NCBI GenBank assembly: GCA_948567375.1
Contig: OX419761.1
Location: forward strand, 30,790,243-30,854,242
Origin: Lunularia cruciata
Taxonomy: Eukaryota > Streptophyta > Marchantiopsida > Lunulariales > Lunulariaceae
Reading direction: 5' to 3'
DNA: 64,000 nucleotides
Shown here: one piece after another, positions 33,599-44,056 of the stretch
Numbering within the stretch: position 1 is the first letter of the stretch
Layout: every line of letters starts with the position of its first letter
Translations under genes and position numbers: made by a program
The notes under the pieces: generated by a model
What the model saw: only the letters and a program-made list of their open reading frames with translations
The model's database searches: none
What the model was told of the DNA's origin: nothing

Positions 33599-34300
33599 TC
33601 AATCAACCATTGCTTGATGAGGCTCTTTGCCCTCCTTGGATTGTTCTTGTGCAATCGGCTTGATCCACACTGTCAATACAGACTTATCTTCCTCCAAAGT
33701 TTGCTCTATGGCTGCTTTACTAACAAACTTCCCTTCCAAGGACTCATCTCTCTTCCAAGCTTGCTCTATGGTTGCCTTCTTGGCAAACTTCCCATCTTGG
33801 GACTCATCTCCCTTCCAGATTTGCTCTATGGCTACCTTCTCAACAAACTTCCCATCTTGGGACTGACTATTCTTAGGTGTCTTACTCAAAGGTGCCAGAC
33901 AACCTAATCTGAAATTCCTACCTTGGTGTTGTACTTGAATTTGTTGTCGGGTCCAATCAAATGGAACCTTATGACATTTAAGCCAAGGTAGACCCAGAAT
34001 GATATCATAGTGTAGAGGTGCACTACAAACCTCATACAATCCAAATACTCCTTCCTAATCTTGAAGGTAACAAGATGTGAGGTGCGGAATGCAGAACCCT
34101 TTCTACCATCTGCCATCATCAAACTACTTCCAAACACTGGCTTGATAGGAATACTCAATTCCTTTGCTACTTGCATAGACATACAATTCTCTGAACTTCT
34201 AGAATCAACCAAAATCCTACAACCCCGATTAGTTATCATACCTTGCAAGTGAAGCAAACTTGCATAAGTTGAGCCTTCAATCCCATTAGAACTAATCAAG
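33599..34300 (-). pseudogene. Protease and 22-residue repeat linker of B2
   Basis: Protease active site reads ILVDSRSS, so the expected DSG is DSR, which should inactivate it. YDIILGLPWLK follows. The tail carries the same four 22-residue repeats seen in B1 (QSQDGKFVEKVAIEQ, DESQDGKFAKKATIEQ, DESLEGKFVSKAAIEQ, EEDKSV), at 33,690-33,880. One frameshift separates the active-site half from the rest. Confidence 0.85.
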
Positions 34301-35231
34301 CTCCTAATAAGCGGCTTGAAATCTCCTACTGGGATTCCTTGTTTCCTTGATCATTCTGTTCCACGATCTCCATCTAGGCAACTTGTCGAGGCCGCCCATT
34401 CCTAAGTGGGCATTCAACAATGTGATGTCCAACTTGATGATAATAAAAACAACCTCCATTTTGTTGCAATCTTTCTCTATCCGCTGTACCAAGTGGTCTC
34501 CGTTGGATAACATCAATCTCCATTGGTGCTATTTCTTACACCCGTGCATAGTGTATTGGTAGGCCTTGTGTAGGTCAAGGGCAAGACCAAGTTTTCGTAG
34601 CCAAGGAATCAAAGCGCTCAGCCAATTGCATGGCTTCTTCTACGTTCTGTGGTTCCTGCATGGTCACTTCCAATTTGGTTTGTGACTTCAATCCCTACAC
34701 AAATCAATCCAAAACTTTACCTTCTTGTATATCTGAAATCTACATGATGATGTTCTGAAATTGTGTGATGTAGCTCCTTACTGAGCCAACTTGCTTCAAC
34801 TCTGCCAATTTATCTTGTGCCGCGCAAGTAGCATTTATAGTTTGAAAGTGACCCAATATTGCATCCTTGAACTTTGCCCATGTCAAAATTGGTGCATCAA
34901 TCTGTTGTTCATCTCACTCCACTCAAAATTGCCACCAAAGTTTTGCCATACCATCTAATTGGCTAGAGGCCAAGAGAATCTGTTTTCGTTCATCTTGAAG
35001 ATTTGTGGCTTCAAAGTAACATTTACAGTCAAACACAAAATTCTCCACTGTGCTCGGAAGATTCTTGCCTTCAAACACCTTGGGTTTTGGAAATTGAATG
35101 CAATCTTCTCCATCTTGAATTGGCGCTCTCTCTATATGTTCTTGTCATTGCTGATCTCGTTCATCCGACAATTGCTTCCGGTGCTCAATTTGTTGCTGCA
35201 TTGCAAGGATGATGTCCGGTATTGCCGCCAT
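34301..35231 (-). pseudogene. gag of B2
   Basis: Starts MAAIPDI at 35,231. It keeps the capsid stretch lost from B1 (about 34,760-35,050). The zinc knuckle (about 34,430-34,475) reads CFYYHQVGHHIVEC, so the second Cys is Tyr. Several stops. Confidence 0.8.
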
Positions 35232-35487
35232 AGCTACTTCTCTATCCCACTACTCCCACTTTATCTAATTGATTAACACATAGATGCAACACGTCCACCG
35301 TTCTCCATAAATTACAATCGGAAGTATCAAGGGTTCCTCAAACATGGTCATCATATGTAGAAAATCCTACCCAAAGTGCAAGGTGATGAATTGTGTGAAA
35401 TGATGCTTGGGTAATATTTGGACATGAAAATCCCAAGGGTTAGGCGGAAGTGGATTTTGTGGTCCATAAATTCCATCCATCACATTC

Positions 35488-35502
35488 ATGCTATGATCCC
35501 AA
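35488..35502 (-). other. Primer-binding site of B2 (mutated)
   Basis: On the minus strand TTGGGATCATAGC follows the 5' LTR; it is the tRNA-iMet site TTGGTATCAGAGC with two changes. Confidence 0.75.
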
Positions 35503-35912
35503 TGTAAAAGACTAAGACCGAGGAGAGAAATAGGAGAATGGAAACTCACATTGGGACACTTGAATGAGGGAAAACTCCAAATGCCTAGCATGACTTTGCC
35601 TTTGGTATTTATAGGTAGCATACAAGGCCCTTGAGAAGCTTCTCAAGAAGCTTCCTTGAGCCGTTTTCTTAGAGTGCAAGCCAAGTTAACTAGGAAACTT
35701 CTCAAGAAGCTTCCTTCTAGAAGCCACCTACTTGGCATGCAAGCTAAGCTAGTTAGAAGCTTCTAGAAGCTACCTACTTGGAGCGCAAGTTAACTAGTTG
35801 GGAAGCTTCCCAAGAAGCTTCCTAGATGCTTTTTGAATATTCTAGGCTAATTTGGCTTATTCTCTATTTTGTTAGCCTTACTAACTATGTCGCTAAACTC
35901 CATATTGTTACA
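35503..35912 (-). repeat. 5' LTR of B2
   Basis: 410 bp, TGTAAAAGACTAAGACC to CATATTGTTACA (plus strand reading). Highly similar to the 3' LTR at 30,311-30,720, including GAAgcTTCtaGAA at 35,756-35,768. Confidence 0.92.
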
Positions 35913-36359
35913 CTTTATCTTGATCTCTAATGTTAATCTCAAGTGCTAGGATCACCTTTATGCAGCAAGAAAAGAGATAATGAAAGAAGAAGTGAGAAAG
36001 AATGTGAAAATAAGAACACCTAGGTAGATGTACAAGCTTTTATGTGGTTTGGAGTCTCTTCCTCCTACATCCATGGCTACATAGGTCAAAGAATTTTACA
36101 ATCAGATCAATACTAGTTACAAAGATTTCTAGGAAGAAAGTAAACTCTCTCTTAAAGTTCCTTCTCTTGTCCAAGAACCCCAAGGGAAACATAATAGAAG
36201 AAAGACAAGAGAAACACAAGGCTTCATCTCTCAAAACTCTGATGTCCCAAAGGATCACCTTGTCTTTATTGTATAGCATAGAAGATCCACTCAAAGGGAA
36301 CTCCATCCTTGGATCAGATACATGGATATATCAACAAGCTTCACCCTTAGATTAGTTAC
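35913..36359 (-). repeat. Outer part of the A2 3' LTR, cut by A1, plus unassigned flank
   Basis: From about 36,160 it aligns with family-A LTRs (GATGTCCCAAAGGATCACC, TTTATTGTATAGCATAGAAG, CAAGCTTCACCCTTAGATTA). It stops at 36,359, and its continuation (TTGCATGGATGCGTGACATG) is found at 43,655 after element A1. The stretch 35,913-36,160 was not identified and may be the start of this divergent LTR or older sequence. Confidence 0.72.
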
Positions 36360-37095
36360 TGTAATCCTCCGAGGTCAAGAGAAGAGAGAAAACACAGATT
36401 GCATACTCAAACATTCGATGCCCCAAGGGAGCACCTTCTCTTTATTATATAGACAAAGAGGATCTCCTCCAAGGAAGCTCCACCATAGGATTAGGGACAC
36501 AGATAGGTGACATGTCAGCAAGCTCCACCCTTGGATTACTTACTTGGATGGGTGACCTGTTTGGTCTAGGTCCTATCTGGTTGGTCAAACAAGCTTTGAC
36601 TGGAGGGAATCTTTTAGGGAATCTTCCTGTAGGAATCTCAAAATCACGTAAGGTACCATTGGAAAGCTCTTGACAAGACAAATCAGGGGGGTGGGAAGGC
36701 CAACCTTTCCTCCATTGGGGGGGGGGATCTGCACATTTTTGAGGCCTAATTCATCAGTTTAGGCCTCAAAAATTGCCTTCAAAGATTTCAAGCATATTTT
36801 GGTTCTTACTCTATTAGTAGAAGTCTCCTTTTGGTGATATCTCTTTTTGATCTGTTTAGTCCATCATGTGTAACATCCTTCAAGATATTACCAAACCAAT
36901 TCTCACCTTTAAATCATGTGTCTAGCTATTGGTTCTAAGGTTCTCAAGTCTATTTTGGTTTCTGCCATATTAGTAGAAGTACTCTTTTGGTGATACTTCT
37001 ATCTGATCTATTTTGACCATCATGTATAACATCATTCTAGATGTTACCAAACCAAATTTCACATCTAGATCATATGGCTAACCTTTGGTATTACA
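36360..37095 (-). repeat. 3' LTR of A1
   Basis: 736 bp, TGTAATCCTCCGAGG to TTTGGTATTACA. Contains a reverse TATA box (TTTATTATATAGAC, about 36,441) and a G tract at about 36,717-36,726. A purine-rich tract (minus strand AAAAGGAGGGAGGTC, 37,096-37,110) lies directly upstream in element orientation. Confidence 0.93.
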
Positions 37096-37108
37096 GACCT
37101 CCCTCCTT

Positions 37109-40035
37109 TTAAGACGCAACGTCCTCATTGTGCAATTGTTGCTCAAATGCTTGCACCAACACCGGTGCATGTGCCAAACTGGCAGCGGGTTCCCATGTTG
37201 CTTCATAGAGGGGGTAACCTTTCCATTGTACTAGATAGTCCACCCGTGGATGGTGAGTACCACGCATGCGCTTTTGGAGAATCCGCTCCACTTCATATTC
37301 CTCTATGCCATCAATGAGTGTCGAACAAGGTCGAATGTCCTGTGTGGAAGGACCTTGGCCTGATTGGGGAGCATATCTGCGTAGCAGGGAGACATGGAAC
37401 ACTAGATGGATCTTCATCTATGGTGGTAGCTCAAGGTGATAGGCCACAGCGCCGATGCAACAAAGAATCAAGAAAGGCCCAATAAAACGAGGTCTAAGCT
37501 TACGAGATCCAACTAATGTGAGGTTAGTTGTTCCTAGTCACACTTGATCCCCAACATTGAACTCCATGTGCCTACGGTGTGCATCAGCATATTGCTTTTG
37601 TCGATTTTGTGCAATCTGTAACCTGTGCTTGGCGCTCTCCACACCTTCTTGGATTCTAGAAACAAATGTGTTGACTGTATCAACCTTGGTAGTCACTAGA
37701 TGGATCTTCATCAAGCTAGAAGGTGTGAAGGGATGCTCACCATACATGAGGAAGAACGGAGTGACCTGGATGGAGGCATTCACTGAATTGTTGTAAGTGA
37801 ATTCCACCAACGGTAGAAGGGTGTCCCACCTCTCTTGCTCTTCTAAGGTGAACCCACGTAACATGTCTTCAATCGTGCGATTAGCCCGCTCTGTTTGGCC
37901 ATCTGTTTGTGGGTGGTAAGCTATAGACATGGCCAACTTGGTTTTGAATAAACCAAAGAGTGTTTGCCAAAACAAATTGGTGAATTGGGTGCCTCTATTG
38001 GTGATGAGTACTCTAGACAAGCCATGGTGAGCAAAGACTCCATCTAAGTATAGTTGAGCTAGTTGTGAAGCGGTCACCTCCTTGGTGGTAGGGCGTACAT
38101 GAATCATTTTGCTGAGCCGGTCCACAAAGACCACAATGGAGTCAAACCCTGAGGTGGTCTTGGGTAATTCACAGACGAGATCCATACTCACTTGTTCCCA
38201 ACATTGGGTAGGAGTGGGGAGAGGTTGAAGGAGCCCTACAGGAGCTTGATTAGAAGCTTTGTTCTACTGACAAAGTAGGCAGCTACGCACATAGTCCATC
38301 ACGTCGTTGCTCATCTTGGGCCAATAGTAATGGCGCTTGACTGCATCCAAGGTCTTGTCCACTCCGACATGAGCTGCAATGGCCAAATCATGACATTCCG
38401 CTAGAATGGTGGTGCTGGGACATTTGGGATCCATAATTTGCCATCCCAAAAGGTGAGTCCTTAGGTGCTAGTGACACCTTTGGACGATTGCGCTTCTACA
38501 ATCTGTGGATCAGTTTTTGTAGCAGCTAGAATCTCTTGCCAGAATTCAGGGTTAATCTTAACCTCTGCCACCAAGTTGTTGGCCATTAGCATGCAGGTGA
38601 ATGCATTTGCAAGTTGCTTCTTACCTTCCACGTAGGTGATTGTCATGTTGAAGCGTTGTCGCCACTCTGCCCACCAAATTTGGCAATGAGATAGATCCTT
38701 CTACGTCTCGAGGTAGACTAGAGGTTTGTGGTCTGTCTCTACTACAAATGCCTTCTCGCCCAGGTAGTGCTTCCAATGCTTGGTTGCTAGAACAATGGCT
38801 AGCTCTTCTTGTTCTGTGGTGTGGTAGTTGCGCTCTGCCGGTAACAACTTTTGAGAGAAATATGCAATTGGATGCCATCCGTCATGCCACTCTTGTTGTA
38901 GGACTGCTCCTATTGCTACGCCTGATGCATCTGTAGCCAACTTGATTGGACATTTTGGGTCATACCACTTCAAGATTGGTGCATGTAGCAAGGCGGCCTT
39001 CAATTCTTGAAAGGCCAACTCTTGTGCAGTTCCCCATGTCCACTTCTTCTCCTTGCCAAGTAGTTCCGTTAAAGACTATGCAACCTTGGAGAAGTCCTTG
39101 ACAAATCTATGATAGAATCCCGTCAACCCCAAGAAGCTCTTAAGTTGAGTCTGATCTTCTGGGGCACTCTATTTTTGAATGACCTCTTTTTTATCTATCA
39201 ATACTTGAATTCCCTCTGCACTTACTCTATGCCCTAAGTAGTCTACTTTAGACTTGCCAAACTCACACTTTGAGATTTTGGCGTACAATTGATTCTGTCT
39301 TAGAATCTGGAGGACCTCTTGTAGATGTTGTTTGTGTTCTATCATCGTGCTACTATATACTTAGATATCATCCAAGAAGACAATTACAGACTTATCCAAG
39401 TATGGACAAAATATGTCATTCATTAGGCTCATGAAAGTGGCAGGCGCATTGGTGAGGCCAAAAGGCATCACAAGATACTCAAAGTGGCCATACCTAGTTC
39501 AAAAGGCGGTTTTGTACACATCCTCCTCTGCAATTTGGATTTGATTGTAACCGCTCTGCAAGTCCAGTTTGGTGAAGTATCTCCCTCCATGGAGTTGATC
39601 AAACAGGTCATCCATGCGAGGTAAGGGGTATTTGTTCTTCACTGTTTGCTGATTGAGACCCCGATAGTCAATGCACATGCGCATTGTACCATCCTTCTTC
39701 TTCACAAACAAGACAGGGGCCCCATATGGTGATATGCTAGGTTGGATGAACCCTTTCTGTAGCATCTCCTCAATTTGAGTCTTACACTCCTCCAACTCAT
39801 GAGGTGATAGGCGATATGGGGCCTTACAAGGAGGTGTCTTCCTCGGGAGTGTCTCTATTTTGTGATCTACTTGCCTTTTAGGTGGTAATCCTGAGGGTAG
39901 ATCATCGAGAAAGACATCTTGAAACTCATCCACCACATCCTTCAATTTCTCAGGAATTTGTCCAACGAGTTGTGCACTCTGGACTTCTCTTATTAGACCC
40001 ATAAAACATCTATCGGTCTTACAGACAGTTGTCAT
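37109..40035 (-). pseudogene. pol of A1: RT, RNase H, integrase, chromodomain
   Basis: RT 40,035-39,300: [46 protein letters not shown], then [10 protein letters not shown] and a VFLDDI box just after a stop. RNase H 39,018-38,640: KLATDASGVAIGAVLQQEW, TTEQEELAIVLATKHWKHYL, ETDHKPLVYLE. Integrase zinc finger 38,449-38,264 (ECHDLAIAAHVGVDKT, CLLCQ); core 38,191-37,538 (SMDLVCELPKTTSGF, then ITNRGTQF where the second catalytic Asp is Asn, then QTDGQTERANRT with the Glu kept). Chromodomain 37,310-37,170: YEVERILQKRM, YLVQWKGYPLYEATWEP. Confidence 0.92.
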
Positions 40036-40053
40036 CCCTATGACATATAGAGG

Positions 40054-40395
40054 CTATTTCTGCATGTGTGATTTTTCTTTAACCCCAATGATTGACCATT
40101 GGTGGGTTCTCACTACTTTCTTCCTCCAATCCACCATTGGGTTGTACTGCTCCATCCATGGCATGCCTAAAATTGCATCATAACGGGCTAATTGTATCAC
40201 TCGCCACTCAATTGCTTCCTGATATTCTCCCATAGAGAGGGTTACCTGTCTAGGTAATGATTCAATCCTCTCTGTTTGCCCATTTGGTAACTCTACTTCT
40301 TCACTTCCATCTTTCTCTAGCTCCATTCCCAATCTTATTGCAACAGAGCGAGACAAGAAATTCTTTGTTGCTCTTGGATCTATTAATACTCTCAC
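40054..40395 (-). pseudogene. Protease of A1
   Basis: About 113 open codons. Active site reads VLIDPRATKNFLS where DSGAT is expected, so the catalytic motif is altered (DPR). YDAILGMPWMEQYNP marks the C-terminal half. Retropepsin fold inferred from order between gag and RT. Confidence 0.82.
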
Positions 40396-40559
40396 TTAAT
40401 TACCTTCTAGGATTCCATTCACGATAATCAATTATGAGGTTGCCTTTTGGGATCTTTGCTCATTATTCTTCTTCCTTCCCTTGCTTCTCTGCTTCCTTAT
40501 TGAGCCAGTAAGGCCGCAAGGTACATTTACTGGCGATCTTCATTTTCCGAAGTGGTTTC

Positions 40560-41650
40560 TACCTCCTCCTCTTCAATGTGCCTCTCCATGTTGTTCAAAG
40601 ATTGCCTGTACAAAGGCCGAGGGCCTCTAGGGAAACAAGTGCGACAATTGGTAGATATGTGCCCAATACGACCACAATTGTAACAACGGCATTGTTCTCC
40701 TCAAGTCCCTTCTCCTCTTGGGACTCTATCTCTTCGTTCTTCTACCCGTCCCCGCTCCCCTTGAAGCGGCTGTGCTCCTCAATCTCAGAATTGAAGGTTG
40801 CCCAATTCCATTGGTACTGGTCTACCCATGTGTGGCATTTCTACCAGATAATGTTGAGGTGGAACTACTCCTTCACCTCCACCTAATGCTCCTACTATTC
40901 TCTACGCACAAGCAATGGCTTCAAATACCGTGCGAGGGTTTTGCACCATGACTTCTTGGTGAATCCGCTCTTTCAACCCTCGTTTGAAATTGTTGAGAGC
41001 CTCTGCTAGACTCATGTCGGTAATTGCGAGTTGTAGATCCAGAAATGCCTCCACATACTCTTGTATGCTACTCTTTTGTCTCAATCCCCATAGTCGGGTT
41101 TGAGCCATCTGCACAGAATCCACCGATTGGAAATTCTTCAGTAGTCCTTCTTGCATTAGTGTCCATGTGACCTCCCTTCTCTCTGCCAGCATGGATCGTT
41201 CCCAAGCATCATACCATGTGAGGGCTTTATTGGTCAAGTACCCACATGCAAACACGCCTGCAGCATGCTTTGTGATCTCTGTTGAGAACAATCGGAAATA
41301 TTGATTCATTCTCAAGATCCAATTTTCCACTACTCCCATTGTACGCTGCTCCTTGTAAGGCTCAATGTTGCAGGTCTTCTTCATCCGGAGTAGCAATGTG
41401 GCTTCATTGTTGATAGGGTTTGTAGGCACGGGTGCCTCTCCAAGTACTTCAGTCGCAGGTACTGGGTTTTGAGACGGCTCTTCTTCTTGCATGGCTTGAT
41501 CGTTCCTGAGGATCTGCACTTGACTTTGTTATGTCTCCATGGTCATCTTAATCTCTTGAAATTCATTCAACATCCCTTGCATTCCTTGCACCAACTCTTG
41601 CAACTACGGATCCATGGTTCCTGCAACACCCAATTGCTAACGTCTACTTC
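40560..41650 (-). pseudogene. gag of A1
   Basis: A capsid region of 205 open codons (41,519-40,902) with GVVENWILRMNQYFRLF, TWYDAWERSMLAERREVTWT and LRQKSSIQEYVEAFLDLQ, typical of Ty3/gypsy gag (retrotrans_gag type). A zinc knuckle (CYNCGRIGHISTNC, about 40,640-40,685) lies downstream after a frame change. The N-terminus (about 41,620) has a stop. Confidence 0.88.
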
Positions 41651-42202
41651 AATATAGAGTCAATATAATCACTCTGGAAGGTGCACAAACTATTGGAACT
41701 ACCATTGGGACCCTGAAGCTATCACTTGTTGACAATACTCCTCACCAAAATTCCTAACCACAAAATCTCTTAACATCACTTTTGGCCTCACTACATAACG
41801 GATTTCTACTTGAGTGTTGAAAGGGAGAGGATTTGGGACATTCATATCCATATTATCATAATAGAATGTAGATCATCAAATCCCACTCTCTGTCATATAT
41901 CACCACAAGTAGAATCACTGGGTTTGGTGAGTTCATCACTCTGTCCATGAATTCCGCACCAAAGTGATAAATTATCGATACCCTCATCTACTCACGCTGG
42001 ATGTACATAACCTTGATGTGGAATGGGTTTGAGAATGGAAAGCTAGGTGCGGGAAATTGTCCTCCCGGCGCATCCATCCCATCCGCTCTCTAAAGTCCTT
42101 CCTAAGTCTAGCAATTACTCTATGTTCTCCACCTCAAATTACTCAGTTTCAGTAGTTCGTGCTATTCTAAGAGGGGTGATCCACTCTCTTGGACTAGAAC
42201 AC

Positions 42203-42217
42203 TGGCTCTGATACCAT
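42203..42217 (-). other. Primer-binding site of A1 (tRNA-iMet type)
   Basis: The minus strand reads ATGGTATCAGAGCCA right after the 5' LTR; a perfect tRNA-iMet match. Confidence 0.93.
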
Positions 42218-43654
42218 TGTAATCCTCCGAGGACAAGAGAAGAGAGAAAACACAGATTGCATACTCAAACATTCGATGCCCCAGGGGAGCACCTTCTCTT
42301 TATTATATAGACAAAGAGGATCTCCTCCAAGGAAGCTCCACCATAGGATTAGGGACACAAATAGATGACATGTCAGCAAGCTCCACCCTTGAATTACTTA
42401 CTTGGATGGGTGACCTGTTTGGTCTAGGTCCTATCTGGTTGGTCAAACAAGCTTTGACTAGAGGGAATCTTTTAGGGAATCTTCCTATAGGAATCTTAGA
42501 ATCACGTGAGTAAGGTACGGTTGGAAAGCTCTTGATGAGACAAAGCAGGGGGGAGAGAAGACTAGCCTTTCATCCATTGGGGGGGGGGGAATCTGCACAT
42601 TTTTGAGGCCTAATTCATCCGTTTAGGCCTCCGAAATTGCCTTCAAAGATTTCAGGCATATTTCGATTCTTACTCTATTAGTAGAAGTCCCCTTTTGGTG
42701 ATACCTCTTTCTGATCTGTTTAGTCCATCATGTGTAACATCCTTCTAGATGTTACCAAACCAATTCTCACCTTTAAATTATATGTCTAGCTATTGGTTCT
42801 AAGGTTCTCAAGTTTATTTCGGTTTCTGCCATATTAGTAGAAGTACTCTTTTGTTGATACTTCTATCTGATCTATTTTGACCTGTAACACCATTTGTGCA
42901 TGTGTGTGGTATTGTGATATTTAGCTTGGTATTACAAGTACTTAAGAGATATTATTTATATAGAGATAAAGGATGGTTCTATATTAGTCATGGTTAGCTA
43001 AAGTTAGTCATAGCTAAGATAGAGGGGACCTTACTTTAGAGGAAGTAGAAAAGATGAGCACCACTATTTTGGATTTTAGTGTGTTGACTTGGTATTATTC
43101 CTAGGTGTTTGGCTTTGAGGAAAGAGTTGAGAACTCTTGGGCCCGCAAACCTTTTTGTTTTGGATTCTTCTTTAGTCCAAGGATAGCCCATGTGAAGGAA
43201 TCCTTGACTTAGTGGTTGGGTCAAGATAAGATCACATGCTTAGGGGAATATGCCCATGTGAATGGATATTCCTTTCTGCTTTTTGACTTTACTTGACTTT
43301 TAGTCTAGTAACTTGAGTTACTCTGGTAATTAGTAACTTTGGTACGTAACTATTCCACAACTATATAAACAAGGGGTGAGGAGGTACTCATCATCCTTTC
43401 ATTTGCAACTATCTCTCTCTCATTGAGTTCTCTAGTGAGCAATGTCTTGAGTCTTGGAGTGTTAGCCTTGGAGGAGTATGATGGAGTTCGGGTTCTTTGC
43501 CTTCTTAGTCCATGGTGCGCTACCATAATAGCCATCAGAGGTTCATCCTGAGTGAGAGACAGGCCGGCTCACAGACCATCATGTATAACATCATTCTAGA
43601 TGTTACCAAACCAAATTTCACATCTAGATCATATGGCTAACCCTTGGTATTACA
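42218..43654 (-). repeat. 5' LTR of A1, interrupted by a family-C solo LTR
   Basis: Family-A LTR in two parts, 42,218-42,882 and 43,578-43,654. Joining the two across the insertion restores TTTTGACCATCATGTATAAC, as in the 3' LTR (about 37,013). Has a G tract at about 42,579-42,588. Confidence 0.92.
42883..43573 (+). repeat. Solo LTR of family C in the A1 LTR
   Basis: 691 bp, TGTAACACCATTTGTGC to GGCTCACA, flanked by GACC on both sides (42,879-42,882 and 43,574-43,577), a 4-bp duplication. It has a TATA box CTATATAAACAAG (about 43,360) on the plus strand. Family not otherwise present in full, so the superfamily is unknown. Confidence 0.9.
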
Positions 43655-44056
43655 GTTGCATGGATGCGTGACATGTTGATCCTTGTCCTAGTTGGTTGGT
43701 CAAACAAGTTTGATTAGAAGGAATATTTGAGGAATATTCTTGTAAGAAGCTCCAAATAGCATGTGTGAGGTATAGTTGAAAGGCTCTCAATGAGAAAAAC
43801 ATAAAGAAGAGAAAGCAACACCTATTTTCCTTGGATGGAAAAAGATCTCAATTTTTTAGGCCTAATTCATCCATTTAGGTCTCCAAAATTGGCTCTAAAG
43901 CTTTCAAGGTGTTTTTCCACTCTACTCTATAGGTGGAAGTACTCTTTTGGTGACATCTCTATTTGATCTTTTTAGACCATCATATATAACATACTTCCAA
44001 ATATTACCAAGCCAATTTCTACCATTTAGAGAATATGTCTAGCTAATAGTATAACA

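Larger units (their letters stand above)
30311..35912 (-). mobile_element. Complete family-B Ty3/gypsy chromovirus B2
   Basis: 5,602 bp with two 410-bp LTRs, primer-binding site, gag, protease, RT, RNase H, integrase and chromodomain, all on the minus strand. Flanks are CTTA (30,307-30,310) and CTTT (35,913-35,916), an imperfect short target duplication. It lacks the solo LTR that interrupts B1 and the D element that interrupts B3, so it is the reference copy for family B. Stops and frameshifts show it is dead. Confidence 0.92.
36360..43654 (-). mobile_element. Complete family-A Ty3/gypsy chromovirus A1
   Basis: Bounded by GTTAC (36,355-36,359) and GTTGC (43,655-43,659), an imperfect 5-bp duplication. 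Contains both LTRs, primer-binding site, gag, protease, RT, RNase H, integrase and chromodomain on the minus strand. It sits inside an older family-A LTR (A2). Its own 5' LTR carries a family-C solo LTR. Without that insertion it is about 6.6 kb. Confidence 0.92.
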